Source of the DNA: Mesorhizobium plurifarium
GTDB taxonomy: Bacteria; Pseudomonadota; Alphaproteobacteria; Rhizobiales; Rhizobiaceae
Reading direction: 5' to 3'
Length of the DNA stretch: 64,000 nt
Assembly: GCA_000824785.1 (NCBI GenBank)
Contig: CCNB01000004.1
Span: 110,563-174,562 of the forward strand
The position numbers and the translations under genes are program-made. The notes beneath the pieces are model-generated. The model was not told the origin of the DNA, made no database searches, and saw nothing but the letters and a program-made list of their open reading frames with translations. The first letter of the stretch is position 1, and each line of letters starts with the position of its first letter. Shown here piece by piece: positions 35,340 to 46,517 of this stretch.

Positions 35340-36455
35340 GTGGCTGAGCAGACTTCGACCGCGAATGCGTGGCCGGCAAATCCGGCCGACCTGATCCCGG
35401 CAGGCCGCAAGCGCCTCGGCTGGGGCCTGCTGGCCATCGCGACCCTTGGCCTGCTGGCGATCATCATCGTGCAGGTCCTCTACAAGACCGAGATGTCCAC
35501 GGTCGGTTTCGACACCTGGCGCCCTGTGGTCTATGCCTACATCTTGTGGGGCATCGCGCTTGGCGCCTGGCAGGTGCTGACGCGCGGCGAGGACGGGCAG
35601 CGCGCGCTGTTCCTTTTGCCGGCCCTGCTCTTCACCATCGCCATGGTGATCTTCCCGACGCTGTTCGGCTTCTACATCGCGCTAACCGACTGGAACCTCA
35701 GTTCCTTCACCGGCCGCCGCTTCAACGGCCTCGACAATTTCTGGCAGATGCTTGCCGACCCCTATTACCGCAACGCGCTGTTCAACATGGTGCTCTATGT
35801 GCTTGCGGTGCTGGTCGAATATGTCATCGCCTTCGGCCTGGCGCTGCTGCTCAATGCGCAGATCAAGGCTCGCAAATTCTTCCGCGTCGTCTTTCTTTTG
35901 CCGCTGATGCTGTCGCCGGTCGCCGTGTCCTGGATGGTCGGCAAATCGCTGATGGAATACCGGTTCGGACCCGCGGCGACGCTGGCGCGTCATCTCGGCT
36001 GGGACAATCCCGCCTTCTTCTCCGACCCGATCACCGCCCGCATCTCGATCATGATGCTCGACGCCTGGACCTTCATCCCGTTCATGATGATCATGCTGCT
36101 GGCCGGCCTGCAGGCGATGTCGCGCGAGGTGCTTGAAGCCGCCCGCGTCGACGGCGCGACCGCGTGGCAGACCTTCTGGCAGGTCACCTTCCCGCTGATG
36201 CTGCCGGTATCCGTGACGGCCGTGATCCTGCGCATCATCTTCAAGCTGAAGCTCGCCGACATCATCATCACCCTGACCTCCGGCGGCCCCGGCGGCGCCA
36301 CCGATTCCGTGTCGAGCTTCATCTATCGCGAGTATCGCGACCGCTCGAATGTCGGCTATGGCACCATGTTGGCCATGGCCTATCTGATCATCATCGTCGT
36401 GTTCGTGACCTGGCTGTTGAAAGTCGCCAGTCGCTTCGTGCGCAACGTCAACTGA
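35340..36455 (+). CDS. Sugar ABC transporter permease (MalF/UgpA type)
   Basis: A 371-residue inner-membrane permease. There are two extra N-terminal helices, then the six-helix core. The coupling EAA loop is EAARVDGATAWQTFWQVTFP. The start is GTG with GAGGCGAGA upstream. It probably pairs with the next permease and with the ATPase encoded at 32230. Confidence 0.93.
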   Translation: MAEQTSTANAWPANPADLIPAGRKRLGWGLLAIATLGLLAIIIVQVLYKTEMSTVGFDTWRPVVYAYILWGIALGAWQVLTRGEDGQRALFLLPALLFTIAMVIFPTLFGFYIALTDWNLSSFTGRRFNGLDNFWQMLADPYYRNALFNMVLYVLAVLVEYVIAFGLALLLNAQIKARKFFRVVFLLPLMLSPVAVSWMVGKSLMEYRFGPAATLARHLGWDNPAFFSDPITARISIMMLDAWTFIPFMMIMLLAGLQAMSREVLEAARVDGATAWQTFWQVTFPLMLPVSVTAVILRIIFKLKLADIIITLTSGGPGGATDSVSSFIYREYRDRSNVGYGTMLAMAYLIIIVVFVTWLLKVASRFVRNVN

Positions 36456-36463
36456 GCGGCATC

Positions 36464-37381
36464 ATGAGCGTCCAGACCACCGACTACACCGTTTCCGAGA
36501 TCCGCTCGCCGGCGGCCTTCATCACCAGCCGCGTTTTCATCTACGGCGCGCTTGTCTTCTGGGCATTCGTGTGCCTGTTCCCGATCTACTGGACGATCAC
36601 CACCTCGTTCAAGTCGGCGGTCGACGTCACGCAAGGCCATCTCATTCCCTTCGTCGACTTTACGCCCGACTGGAAGGGCTGGCGTTCGCTCGGCCTGTCG
36701 CCGGATTCGATCTTCCAGACATCGACCGTGCGCGACGAATTCCTCAAACGCTTCATGAACTCCGTCATCACCTCGGTCGGCGCATCGAGCCTCGCCATCA
36801 TCATCGGCAGCCTCGCCGCCTATGGCCTCGTTCGCTACCGCTACAAATTCGCCTGGTTCAAGAACGAGGACATCTCCTTCTTCTTCCTGTCGCAACTGAT
36901 CCTGCCGCCGGTCGTGCTGGCGCTGCCTTTCCTGGTGCTCTACCGGGAAGTGGCCCTCCTCGACACGCGTATCGGGCTCGTGCTCCTCTACACGCTGATG
37001 GTGCTGCCGATCGTGATCTGGATCATGCGCGACCAGTTCAACTCCATTCCCGTCGAATTGGAGGAGGCGGCTTTGGTCGACGGGCTGTCGATCTGGGGCG
37101 CCTTTTTCCGCATCGTCATGCCGATCGCGCTGCCCGGCATGGTCGCCGCCTTCATCCTGGCGATGGTGCTGTGCTGGAACGAGTATTTCTTCGCCGCGCT
37201 CCTGACCTCGACCGATGCGAAAACCATCCCCGTCATGGTGGCGAGCCAGACCGGCTCGCAAGGCATCAACTGGTGGTCGATGGCGGCTCTCGCCACGGCG
37301 GCGATCGCGCCCCTAGCCATCATCGGCATCGCGCTCGAACGCTATCTGATCATGGGGATGACGGCCGGCTCGGTGAAGTAG
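36464..37381 (+). CDS. Sugar ABC transporter permease (MalG/UgpE type)
   Basis: A 305-residue permease with about six helices. The EAA loop is EEAALVDGLSIWGAFFRIVMP. The ATG at 36464 lies eight bases after the previous stop. It completes the binding protein plus two-permease set of a CUT1 importer. Confidence 0.93.
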   Translation: MSVQTTDYTVSEIRSPAAFITSRVFIYGALVFWAFVCLFPIYWTITTSFKSAVDVTQGHLIPFVDFTPDWKGWRSLGLSPDSIFQTSTVRDEFLKRFMNSVITSVGASSLAIIIGSLAAYGLVRYRYKFAWFKNEDISFFFLSQLILPPVVLALPFLVLYREVALLDTRIGLVLLYTLMVLPIVIWIMRDQFNSIPVELEEAALVDGLSIWGAFFRIVMPIALPGMVAAFILAMVLCWNEYFFAALLTSTDAKTIPVMVASQTGSQGINWWSMAALATAAIAPLAIIGIALERYLIMGMTAGSVK

Positions 37382-37389
37382 CTGGACCT

Positions 37390-37450
37390 CTCCTTCTCCC
37401 CTTGTGGGAGAAGGTGGATCGGCGCGTTAGCGCCGAGACGGATGAGGGGT
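37390..37450. repeat. Palindromic repeat, short relative of the 302-432 element
   Basis: CTCCTTCTCCCC-TTGT-GGGAGAAGG is followed by a GGCGCGTTAGCGCC hairpin and GATGAGGGG. Order and ends match one half of the repeat at 302-432. It separates convergent genes and might also serve as a terminator. Confidence 0.7.
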
Positions 37451-37492
37451 GTTCCAGCGGAGTGAGGCGTCGGCGTTCCCTGGAAGAGGGTG

Positions 37493-38236
37493 CTAGGCCT
37501 GCAATATCGCCCTTAAATGATCGAGGATCATCGCGACGCCGATCTTGCCGAGGCCCGCCGAGGCCTCCGCCGCGTCTTTCGTGTACCAGCCGATGTTATC
37601 GGCCAAATGCTTCTCGTCCACCGCCTCCGGGCATAGTGCCAGCATCAGCGAGGTTTCGCCTTTGCCGGCGTGGTCGAAGGGATATTTGGCGTTCATCGCG
37701 GCCGGCATCAGCGGGTGCACCTGCACCCAGTTGAAGACATTCTCGCCCTGCGCATGGCCGGCATAGTAATCGGCCATGCTGTTCGATCCCCACCAGCCCT
37801 CGCCGCGCTCCTTCTCCAGGAAACGGAAGATCGCCTGCCGGCCGGCGGTCTTGAAGGCGAGATCGGTCGGCATGCCGGCCACGAAATTCTCGGTCTGGTG
37901 GTGGATGATGGCGTGGATGTTGCGGAAGCCGATGCGCAGCAGGCCGTAGAACAATTCCTCTGCGAAGGGCGAAAGCACGGGGCCGCCGACCTGCACCGAG
38001 CCGTTGCCTTCCGGCGGAGCCACCGCATAGCTTGCCGCGCCGTAATAGAAGGGCGGCAGGATGACGATATCCCTCTCCTTCTCGATCAGTTCCACCGTCT
38101 TGATGACCGCCAGCGTGTCCATGCCGACCGCCATGTGCTCGCCATGGTATTCGAGCACGCCGAGCGGCAGCACGACCGGCCAGTTCTCCCCGATCGCCTT
38201 GCGGATCTGGTGCGGCAGCATGAGCTCGTAGCGCAT
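37493..38236 (-). CDS. Creatininase-superfamily hydrolase (sugar/cyclitol locus)
   Basis: A 247-residue protein with the creatininase fold. Metal-binding motifs are visible: LEYHGEHMAVGMDT (His and Asp ligands) and IIHHQTEN in place of the usual GHGGN. The superfamily includes creatinine amidohydrolase, a formylamide hydrolase and, as I recall, 3-dehydro-scyllo-inosose hydrolase; a sugar-lactone or cyclic-ketone substrate would suit this locus better than creatinine. GGAGTAGGGG precedes the ATG. It begins three bases after the SIS gene stop, so the two are one operon. Confidence 0.75.
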   Translation of the reverse strand: MRYELMLPHQIRKAIGENWPVVLPLGVLEYHGEHMAVGMDTLAVIKTVELIEKERDIVILPPFYYGAASYAVAPPEGNGSVQVGGPVLSPFAEELFYGLLRIGFRNIHAIIHHQTENFVAGMPTDLAFKTAGRQAIFRFLEKERGEGWWGSNSMADYYAGHAQGENVFNWVQVHPLMPAAMNAKYPFDHAGKGETSLMLALCPEAVDEKHLADNIGWYTKDAAEASAGLGKIGVAMILDHLRAILQA

Positions 38237-38239
38237 CCC

Positions 38240-38806
38240 CTACTCCATATTGGTGTGCCTGGCGCGCATCGCCTCCGGCGTGGCTTTTGTAAGCGCCTTG
38301 AGCTTCAGCACCATGATCTCGAACAAGAGGAACAGCGCGCCCTCGAACAGCGAGCCCATCGGCAGCACCGAGGTCCTTGCCGCGCCCTGGTCGCTGGCCA
38401 TCGTCTGCGCCGGGATGAGCAGGGTGAAGTCGGCGAGCTTGACGGCGCTGGCTGCCGGCTCCGCCGTCAAGAGCAGCACCTTAGCGCCAGCCGCGCGGGC
38501 AACCCGCATCAAGGTCAGCACCGTGGTGGTCTCGCCCGGCCCTGAACTCGCGAGGAAGACGTCTCCCTGCCCCAGCGGCGGCGTGGTCATGTCGCCGACG
38601 ACCGACACCGGCAGGCCGAGATGATAAAGCCGCATGGCGAAGCCCTTCAGCTGCAGCGCCTCGCGGCCGCAGCCATAGACGGCGATCCTGCCGGCGCCGG
38701 CCAGCATTGCACAGGCGGCATCGATCCGCGCTTCATCCGTGCGCGCCAGAACCGCGCCGAGCTCGTCCAGCGCGGTCGCGAACATGCCGGATCCGGCTTT
38801 GGTCAT
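38240..38806 (-). CDS. SIS-domain protein (phosphosugar isomerase-like)
   Basis: A 188-residue single SIS domain. YGCGREALQLKGFAMRLYHLG and VFLASSGPGETTTVLTLMRVA are the sugar-phosphate binding parts; the size and pattern resemble 6-phospho-3-hexuloisomerase. It could isomerise the phosphosugar made by the kinase at 30752. It is divergent from the aldo-keto reductase gene and upstream of the creatininase-fold gene. Confidence 0.82.
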   Translation of the reverse strand: MTKAGSGMFATALDELGAVLARTDEARIDAACAMLAGAGRIAVYGCGREALQLKGFAMRLYHLGLPVSVVGDMTTPPLGQGDVFLASSGPGETTTVLTLMRVARAAGAKVLLLTAEPAASAVKLADFTLLIPAQTMASDQGAARTSVLPMGSLFEGALFLLFEIMVLKLKALTKATPEAMRARHTNME

Positions 38807-38993
38807 GACGGTTCACCCCTGTCTGCGCGATATCGCTTGTCTCTACGGATTTGGCGCCTCGCCGGCCGCGAACGGCTTGTTTTTGTTCATGCTATCATTG
38901 CGAAAATCGCTGTCCAACGAGCCTCGGCACTTTTGCTGGGCCACGGGCGTGATAGTGTCATGTCAGACAAATCACTCCGGGACATCGTCAGAC

Positions 38994-40016
38994 ATGAAGA
39001 CACGGCATTTCGACCGCATCGGCAATGGCGGCATCACCTTCACCGAGCTCGGCTTCGGCACCGCGCCGCTCGGCAATCTCTACCGCGCCGTCTCCGACGA
39101 GGACGCCAACGCCACCTTGGAAGCGGCATGGGCGACCGGCTGCCGTTACTACGATACGGCGCCGCTTTACGGCCTTGGCCTGTCGGAAACCCGCCTCAAC
39201 CCCTTCCTGCGCGCCAGGAAGCGCGACGATTATGTGCTGTCGAGCAAAGTCGGCCGCATCATGCGCGTCGCCCCGCCGGACCAGCGCACCGGCATCGGCA
39301 AGTTCTTCGAGACGCCGTCACGCCGGGAAGTCTACGACTACTCCTATGACGGCGTCATGCGCTCCTTCGAGGCCTCGCTGGAGCGCCTGGGCGTCGACCG
39401 CATCGACATCCTCTTCGTCCACGACGTCGACATCTTCACCCATGGCAGCAAGCAAGCCTCCGACGCCCGCATCGAGGAGTTCATGTCGTCCGGCTATTAC
39501 GGGCTGCTTTCGCTGCGCGACCAGGGCGTGATCAAGGCCTTCGGCGGTGGCATCAACGAATGGCAAGTTGCTCAGACGCTCGCCGAGCGCGGCGACTTCG
39601 ACCTGTTCCTGCTCGCCGGCCGCTACACGCTGCTTGAGCAGGAAGCGCTTCAATCCTTCCTGCCGCTTTGCCAGAAGCGCGGCATCGGCATCGTGCTGGG
39701 CGGCCCCTACAATTCCGGCGTGCTGGCCACCGGCCCGAAGCCCGGCGCCTTCTACAATTACAGCGAGGCGCCGAAGGAGATCCTCGACCGCGTGGCGCGC
39801 ATCGAGGCCGTCTGCACGCGCCACAATGTGCGGCTGATCGAGGCGGCGCTGCAATTCCCGCTGCAGCACCCTTCGGTGATGTCGGTGATCCCCGGCGGCC
39901 AGCGGCCGGCCGAAGTCGAAAGCAACCGCGCGCTGCTCGACACCAAGATACCGGCGGCGCTCTGGGCGGATCTGAAACAGGAAGGCTTGATGCGCGCGGA
40001 CGCGCCGACAGCCTGA
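38994..40016 (+). CDS. Aldo/keto reductase (fucose/threo-aldose dehydrogenase-like)
   Basis: A 340-residue NAD(P)-linked enzyme. The AKR catalytic tetrad is visible: Asp in YYDTAPLYG, Tyr in the same block, Lys in LSSKVGR and His in LFVHDVD. The family branch includes L-fucose and D-threo-aldose 1-dehydrogenases and pyridoxal 4-dehydrogenase. With a RbsD/FucU mutarotase nearby, oxidation of an aldose to a lactone is a reasonable role. The ATG at 38994 begins the conserved part (MKTRHFDRIGNGGITFTELG). Confidence 0.85.
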   Translation: MKTRHFDRIGNGGITFTELGFGTAPLGNLYRAVSDEDANATLEAAWATGCRYYDTAPLYGLGLSETRLNPFLRARKRDDYVLSSKVGRIMRVAPPDQRTGIGKFFETPSRREVYDYSYDGVMRSFEASLERLGVDRIDILFVHDVDIFTHGSKQASDARIEEFMSSGYYGLLSLRDQGVIKAFGGGINEWQVAQTLAERGDFDLFLLAGRYTLLEQEALQSFLPLCQKRGIGIVLGGPYNSGVLATGPKPGAFYNYSEAPKEILDRVARIEAVCTRHNVRLIEAALQFPLQHPSVMSVIPGGQRPAEVESNRALLDTKIPAALWADLKQEGLMRADAPTA

Positions 40017-40035
40017 GCAATTCCAGGAAAAGTGC
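40017..40035. repeat. Half copy of the GCAATTCC hairpin repeat
   Basis: GCAATTCCAGGAAAAGTGCGG directly follows the aldo-keto reductase stop. The right arm seen at 32185 and 55370 is missing, so this is a degenerate or truncated copy. Confidence 0.5.
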
Positions 40036-40056
40036 GGGTTCGATCGCCGCAAAAAG

Positions 40057-40080
40057 AAAAGCCGGGCAAGCCCGGCTTTT
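40057..40080. terminator. Bidirectional terminator between aldo-keto reductase and hupB
   Basis: AAAAGCCGGG-CAAG-CCCGGCTTTT is a symmetric stem with A and T runs on either side, between two convergent genes. It should stop transcription in both directions. Confidence 0.85.
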
Positions 40081-40100
40081 CTGCTCTTAAAGAAAAGGTC

Positions 40101-40373
40101 TTAGTTGACCGCGTCCTTGAGGCCCTTGCCGGCCGAGAACTTCGGCACGGTGCGCGCTGGAATCTTCACTTCCGCGCCGGTCTGCGGATTGCGGCCGGTC
40201 GAAGCAGCGCGTTTTGACACGGTGAAATTTCCGAAGCCGACAAGCCGGACATCGCCGCCCTTCTTCAGTTCGCCAGTGATCACGGAGAACACCGCATCGA
40301 CGGCCGACTGCGCATCAGCCTTCGAAATGCTTGCGGAGTCGGCGACAGCAGACACCAGTTCGTTCTTGTTCAT
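40101..40373 (-). CDS. hupB: DNA-binding protein HU
   Basis: A 90-residue histone-like protein that bends and packages DNA. The hallmark arm GRNPQTGAEVKIPARTVPKFSAGK and the N-terminal MNKNELVSAVAD are typical. GGAAGGG precedes the ATG. It follows lon on the same strand, the usual order in Rhizobiales, and ends before a bidirectional terminator. Confidence 0.97.
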   Translation of the reverse strand: MNKNELVSAVADSASISKADAQSAVDAVFSVITGELKKGGDVRLVGFGNFTVSKRAASTGRNPQTGAEVKIPARTVPKFSAGKGLKDAVN

Positions 40374-40513
40374 AAAAATTCCCTTCCATGAGAAAACCGG
40401 AACTTACGACTCATCCGGCAGGAAACGGACTTTAGAAAGAAGCGATCCGGAACCCAAGCCAAAAACCGCGGAATTCCGGGCTTTTTTGAATTTTTTCGTG
40501 GCTTTTTCACATG

Positions 40514-40538
40514 AAAAAGCCGGGCTCGAAGCCCGGCT
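40514..40538 (-). terminator. Rho-independent terminator of lon
   Basis: Read on the minus strand, GCCGGGC-TTCGA-GCCCGGC is followed by TTTTTC. It lies about 30 bp after the lon stop and separates lon from hupB transcription. Confidence 0.8.
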
Positions 40539-40569
40539 CTCTCATTGTGCACTGCAACTTTAACTTTTG

Positions 40570-42981
40570 TTAGTGCGCGAGCGACTTTCCGGCATCGTCG
40601 CCGGTGTCGACCGGAGCCGGCGCATTGACCGGTTCGACCCATTCGATCGGCTCCGGCATCCGCGTCAGCGCGTGCGCGAGCACCTCGCCGACCCGCGAGA
40701 CCGGGACGATCTCCATGCCGTTCTTCACGTTGTCCGGAATGTCCGCCAGATCCTTGACGTTCTCTTCCGGGATCAGGACCTTCTTGATGCCGCCGCGCAG
40801 CGCCGCGAGCAGCTTCTCCTTCAGGCCGCCGATCGGCAGGATACGGCCGCGCAGCGTGATCTCGCCCGTCATCGCCACATCGGCCCGGACCGGGATACCC
40901 GTCAGCACCGACACGATAGCCGTGGCCATGGCGGCACCGGCGGACGGGCCATCCTTGGGAGTCGCGCCTTCCGGCAAGTGGACATGGATGTCGCGCTTGT
41001 CGAACAGCGGCGGCTCGATGCCGAAATCGAGCGCCCGGGAGCGGACGTAAGAAGCCGCCGCCGAGATCGATTCCTTCATCACGTCGCGCAGATTGCCGGT
41101 CACCGTCATGCGGCCCTTGCCGGGCATCATGACGCCTTCGATCGTCAGCAGCTCGCCGCCGACTTCCGTCCAGGCAAGCCCCGTGACAACGCCGACCTGA
41201 TCGTCGGCCTCGACCTGGCCGAAGCGGAAGCGCGGCACGCCGAGATAATCGGCGAGGTTGTCCGCCGTTATCTTCACCGTCTTCTTCTTCGTCCGCAGGA
41301 TCTCGGTCACCGCCTTGCGCCCGAGCTTCATCAGCTCGCGCTCCAGGCTGCGCACGCCGGCTTCCCGCGTGTAGGTCTGGATGATGCCGCGGATCGCGTC
41401 CTCGCCGACCGAGAACTCGTTCGGCTGCAGGGCATGGTCGCGGATCACCTTGGGCATCAGGTGACGCTTGGCGATCTCGATCTTCTCGTCCTCGGTGTAA
41501 CCGGCGATACGGATGATCTCCATGCGATCCATCAGCGGCGCAGGGATGTTCAGCGTGTTCGCCGTCGTCACGAACATCACGCTCGACAGGTCGTATTCGA
41601 CCTCGAGGTAGTGGTCCATGAACGTCGAGTTCTGCTCCGGATCGAGCACCTCGAGCAGGGCCGATGACGGATCGCCGCGGAAGTCCTGGCCCATCTTGTC
41701 GATCTCGTCGAGCAGGAAGAGCGGGTTGGACTTCTTGGCCTTCTTCATCGACTGGATGACCTTGCCGGGCATCGAGCCGATATAGGTCCGCCGGTGACCA
41801 CGGATCTCGGCCTCGTCACGCACGCCGCCGAGCGCCATGCGGATGAACTCGCGGCCGGTCGCCTTGGCGATCGACTTGCCGAGCGAGGTCTTGCCGACGC
41901 CGGGCGGGCCGACGAGGCACAGGATCGGCCCCTTGATCTTCTTCTGGCGGCTCTGCACGGCGAGATACTCGACGATGCGCTCCTTGACCTTGTCGAGGCC
42001 GAAATGGTCGGCGTCGAGCACATCCTGCGCATAGTTCAGGTCCTGCTTGACCTTGGAGTTCTTGCCCCACGGGATCGACAGCAGCCAGTCGAGATAGTTG
42101 CGCACCACCGTCGATTCAGCCGACATCGGCGACATCGAGCGCAGCTTCTTCAATTCGGCCTCCGCCTTCTCGCGGGCCTCCTTGGAGAGCTTGGTCTTCT
42201 TGATGCGCGCCTCGATCTCGGCGGCCTCGTCGCGGCCGTCCTCGCCCTCGCCGAGCTCCTTCTGGATCGCCTTCATCTGCTCGTTGAGGTAGTACTCGCG
42301 CTGCGTCTTCTCCATCTGGCGCTTGACGCGCGAGCGGATGCGCTTTTCCACCTGGAGCACGGAGATCTCGGCCTCCATGAAGCCCATCGCCTTCTCGAGC
42401 CGTTCCTTGACGGAAAGCGTGGCGAGCATCTCCTGCTTCTCGGGGATCTTGATGGCGAGATGCGAGGCAACCGTATCGGCGAGCTTTGAATAGTCGTCGA
42501 TCTGGCTGGCCGCGCCCACCACTTCGGGCGAGATCTTCTTGTTCAGCTTGACGTAATTCTCGAAGTCGGTGACGACCGAGCGGGCAAGCGCCTCGATCTC
42601 GACCTCCTCCTCTTCCGGCTCCGCAAGCGCGGTGGCGCGGGCCTCATGGAAGTCGGGGCGATCGGTGAACGAGACGATCTTGGCGCGCGAGGCGCCCTCG
42701 ACCAGAACCTTCACGGTGCCGTCGGGCAGCTTCAAAAGCTGCAGCACATTGGCGAGCGTGCCGATGTCGAAAATCGCATCGGGTTCAGGATCGTCGTCGG
42801 CTGCATTCATCTGGGTGGCGAGCAGGATCTGCTTTTCCTGACCCATCACCTCTTCCAGCGCCTTGATCGACTTTTCACGGCCCACGAAGAGCGGAACGAT
42901 CATATGCGGGAACACGACGATATCGCGCAGTGGGAGGACTGCGAAAACGCCGTCGCCGGAAGCCTTGGATATCTTGGCCAT
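40570..42981 (-). CDS. lon: ATP-dependent protease Lon
   Basis: About 803 residues, the normal LonA size. Domains in order are the N-terminal substrate domain ([20 protein letters not shown]), AAA+ module with Walker [10 protein letters not shown] and Walker B FLLDEIDK, and the C-terminal protease with the Ser in [13 protein letters not shown] and a downstream catalytic Lys. It degrades damaged and regulatory proteins in the cytoplasm. The frame opens at 43020, but the ATG at 42981 with AAGG upstream starts the conserved sequence. It lies downstream of clpX, with a clpX terminator between. Confidence 0.97.
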   Translation of the reverse strand: MAKISKASGDGVFAVLPLRDIVVFPHMIVPLFVGREKSIKALEEVMGQEKQILLATQMNAADDDPEPDAIFDIGTLANVLQLLKLPDGTVKVLVEGASRAKIVSFTDRPDFHEARATALAEPEEEEVEIEALARSVVTDFENYVKLNKKISPEVVGAASQIDDYSKLADTVASHLAIKIPEKQEMLATLSVKERLEKAMGFMEAEISVLQVEKRIRSRVKRQMEKTQREYYLNEQMKAIQKELGEGEDGRDEAAEIEARIKKTKLSKEAREKAEAELKKLRSMSPMSAESTVVRNYLDWLLSIPWGKNSKVKQDLNYAQDVLDADHFGLDKVKERIVEYLAVQSRQKKIKGPILCLVGPPGVGKTSLGKSIAKATGREFIRMALGGVRDEAEIRGHRRTYIGSMPGKVIQSMKKAKKSNPLFLLDEIDKMGQDFRGDPSSALLEVLDPEQNSTFMDHYLEVEYDLSSVMFVTTANTLNIPAPLMDRMEIIRIAGYTEDEKIEIAKRHLMPKVIRDHALQPNEFSVGEDAIRGIIQTYTREAGVRSLERELMKLGRKAVTEILRTKKKTVKITADNLADYLGVPRFRFGQVEADDQVGVVTGLAWTEVGGELLTIEGVMMPGKGRMTVTGNLRDVMKESISAAASYVRSRALDFGIEPPLFDKRDIHVHLPEGATPKDGPSAGAAMATAIVSVLTGIPVRADVAMTGEITLRGRILPIGGLKEKLLAALRGGIKKVLIPEENVKDLADIPDNVKNGMEIVPVSRVGEVLAHALTRMPEPIEWVEPVNAPAPVDTGDDAGKSLAH

Positions 42982-43202
42982 TGTCCAACCTTTCATGTCG
43001 CGGCCGCTTATTTTAGCCAACCGCGAATCTCATATTAACGACCGAGTGTCGTTCCGCCTACCACCGTTTGTGACGGGAGTTTTACAGCACAGAATTCGGC
43101 GCCTCGGCCTTCTGCTGTTAGGTGGATGCAGCCGGGGCAAAGATCAAGGGTTAGCATGGTCGCTCGAGCCGTTCCATCGCCCGCCTCCCCGCCTTTGACA
43201 AC

Positions 43203-43228
43203 AAAACGGCGCCACGCGGGCGCCGTTC
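43203..43228 (-). terminator. Rho-independent terminator of clpX
   Basis: On the minus strand, AACGGCGCC-CGCGT-GGCGCCGTT runs into TTGTTGTC, about 30 bp after the clpX stop. This implies lon has its own promoter in the 220 bp before its start. Confidence 0.8.
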
Positions 43229-43256
43229 CGTGAAAATTGACAGGTCCAGTGCCATT

Positions 43257-44531
<1,275 letters not shown>

Positions 44532-44821
44532 TTTTCTGTCCTTTCACCAACGCCCGCCGATCGCCTGGCTTCGAGTGACGTCTCACCAATCTATCGCGGG
44601 AATCCGCCACCGCCAGTATCCCGGCTCACACAGCGCATTCCTTACGAAACACAATTCAGAAAACGCGGCAATGATTCGCAGCAACCCCACGCAAAGCTAA
44701 GCCGTCGAAAATCAACATAGCCTTAACGTAGGCAATCCCAACGCCTGAGGGAACAGCCAATTGTGGCCGAAATGCCGCAAGACGCGCCAAAACCGCGTTA
44801 TGCTGTCATTTGCCGCCGATG

Positions 44822-45457
44822 TCAGGCTGAAGCCGTGATTGCCTCGGCGGCCTCGCGGCTCGATATGACCTTGTCGATCAGACCGAAGTCCCTGGCCTCG
44901 TCCGCGGTCATGAAGTGGTCGCGGTCGAGCGTCCTCTCGATCTCTTCATAGCTCTTGCCGGTGTGCTTGACATAGACCTCGTTCAAGCGGCGCTTCAGCT
45001 TGATGATGTCCTGCGCATGACGTTCGATGTCCGAAGCCTGACCCTGGAAGCCGCCCGACGGCTGGTGGACCATGATCCGGGCGTTCGGCGTGGCGAAACG
45101 CATGTCCTTGTGGCCCGCGGTCAGAAGCAGCGAACCCATCGACGCGGCCTGGCCGATGCAAAGCGTCGACACCGCCGGCTTGATGAACTGCATGGTGTCG
45201 TAGATCGCCATGCCCGACGTGACGACGCCGCCCGGCGAATTGATGTAGAGGTTGATTTCCTTCTTGGGGTTCTCGGCCTCGAGGAACAAAAGCTGTGCAC
45301 AAACCAGCGTCGCCATCCCATCCTCGACCGGACCGGTGATGAAGATGATGCGTTCCTTTAAGAGGCGCGAGAAGATGTCGTAAGCGCGCTCGCCGCGATT
45401 GGTCTGCTCGACCACCATCGGAACGAGGTTCATGTAGGTTTCAACGGGGTTCTTCAT
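44822..45457 (-). CDS. clpP: ClpP protease proteolytic subunit
   Basis: A 211-residue serine protease that assembles as a double heptamer. The catalytic serine is in [10 protein letters not shown], the histidine in [11 protein letters not shown] and the aspartate in [11 protein letters not shown]. It partners with ClpX encoded downstream and is cytoplasmic. A heat-shock-like promoter may precede it (45540-45569). Confidence 0.97.
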   Translation of the reverse strand: MKNPVETYMNLVPMVVEQTNRGERAYDIFSRLLKERIIFITGPVEDGMATLVCAQLLFLEAENPKKEINLYINSPGGVVTSGMAIYDTMQFIKPAVSTLCIGQAASMGSLLLTAGHKDMRFATPNARIMVHQPSGGFQGQASDIERHAQDIIKLKRRLNEVYVKHTGKSYEEIERTLDRDHFMTADEARDFGLIDKVISSREAAEAITASA

Positions 45458-45804
45458 GGACTACCCTTGTTGGAGATGGATTCCGGCACCTTGGCATTAT
45501 CGGCAATCGCGCGGAATCGTTCTGGATCGGTTACGACCTAAATAGGATGCCGGCTCACCCTAGCGCAAGGCCGCCTCTCCTAGCCATCTGGTTAAGTCGA
45601 GTAAAGCGCTGCGGCGCCGGCGAAGCCCAGGCGGATTGGCCCTGTGAGGCGGGCTCGGTCCGGTTGGCCGAACCGAAGCCACTGGCAAGGTAGCAATTCC
45701 TTAACCGCGCCGCTTAACGAAAAGCCTCGAAATCGCTGTCGGCTCCCGGACCTTCCGCTACAGTCCTGCGTTGTGAAGGCGTCCTTTTTCAACGGGGGAA
45801 TGTC
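45458..45804. other. Intergenic region between clpP and a divergent secreted-protein gene
   Basis: This 347-bp gap holds the clpP leader and a possible sigma-32-like promoter (45540-45569) plus the GGGGGAA ribosome site of the right-hand gene at its end. A 66-codon minus-strand frame within it has no supporting features. Nothing else is recognised. Confidence 0.5.
45540..45569 (-). promoter_or_regulatory. Possible RpoH-type promoter of clpP
   Basis: On the minus strand CTTGCG (45569-45564) and CTATTT (45545-45540) are 18 bp apart, loosely like the CTTG...CTATNT heat-shock promoters of alphaproteobacteria. It is 83 bp from the clpP ATG. The match is weak. Confidence 0.3.
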
Positions 45805-46392
45805 ATGATCCGCAAAAGCTCCGCATCGCTGGCGGCCGTCGCGATGCTTGCCAGCGTCTCAGGAACCGCCGCCGGCGGCCGCGCGCTCGAATGCTATGAG
45901 CCGATCCATAGGCCGGCGCTTTACGACACCGTCTACGAGGATGTGATGCTGAACCCCGGCGGGCAGGTGGTCGATTACGACGCGCCGATCTACGGCACCT
46001 ATCAGGGCGTGGAGCAGATCGCACCGCCGCGCGTCACCTACGAGGCTGTGCCTGCGGTGACACGCACGGTCTACCACACGGTCAAGGTCGACGATGGCGG
46101 CTATGCCTGGGAATGGCGCGTAATCCATGGCCGCAAGGTGCTGTGCAAGGTATGGCGCAAGGCCCGCTATGCGCGCGTGGCGGAAACGGTGGTAGTCCAG
46201 CCGGAGCGCGTCCGGCGCGTGGTCCTGCCGGCGGAATATGAAGCGGTTGCCCACGAAGTGCTGGTGCGGCCGCAGCAGGTACGCATCCGGCAAATCCCGC
46301 CCTCATACGGGACAGTGGCGCGCCGGGTTGTAGTGCGGGAAGGTTCGACAAGCTGGCGGCGGGTGCATATCCCGCGGCATTGCCCGGATTAA
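45805..46392 (+). CDS. Exported protein of unknown function, rich in valine, arginine and tyrosine
   Basis: A 195-residue protein with a signal peptide (MIRKSSASLAAVAMLASVSG, cleaved near TAAGG) and a strong GGGGGAATGTC before the ATG. The mature part has several repeats of the form P-x-x-Y-x-x-V (HRPALYDTVYEDV, VTYEAVPAVTRTVYHTV, LPAEYEAVAHEVLV, IPPSYGTVARRVVV), about four units, each a short beta-like stretch. Three cysteines (CYEP, LCKVW, HCPD) could form a disulfide. Function is unknown; a periplasmic or surface protein is likely. Confidence 0.7.
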   Translation: MIRKSSASLAAVAMLASVSGTAAGGRALECYEPIHRPALYDTVYEDVMLNPGGQVVDYDAPIYGTYQGVEQIAPPRVTYEAVPAVTRTVYHTVKVDDGGYAWEWRVIHGRKVLCKVWRKARYARVAETVVVQPERVRRVVLPAEYEAVAHEVLVRPQQVRIRQIPPSYGTVARRVVVREGSTSWRRVHIPRHCPD

Positions 46393-46393
46393 A

Positions 46394-46437
46394 GCAATTC
46401 CAGGAAACGTGCTTCGCGGTTTTCCGTCCGGAATTGC
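46394..46437. repeat. Hairpin repeat (GCAATTCC...GGAATTGC)
   Basis: GCAATTCC (46394-46401) and GGAATTGC (46430-46437) flank AGGAAACGTGCTTCGCGGTTTTCCG-like inner arms. Same family as 32185 and 55370; it lies between convergent genes. Confidence 0.75.
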
Positions 46438-46517
46438 GTCGGAACAGAGCCCCGCGGTCTGCGCCTGCAGGCCAACTCGGCGGGCGGCGGCACCGCCCGG
46501 CCGGAAACCGGTATGAA

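Noticed and set aside
38957-38976. TGTC-N6-GACA dyad before the aldo-keto reductase gene
   Set aside because: Four-base arms are too short to distinguish from chance and no matching regulator is nearby.
43021-43202. A heat-shock promoter for lon (CTTGAT...CATCCA on the minus strand)
   Set aside because: The spacing (14 bp) and -10 match are too weak to report as a feature.
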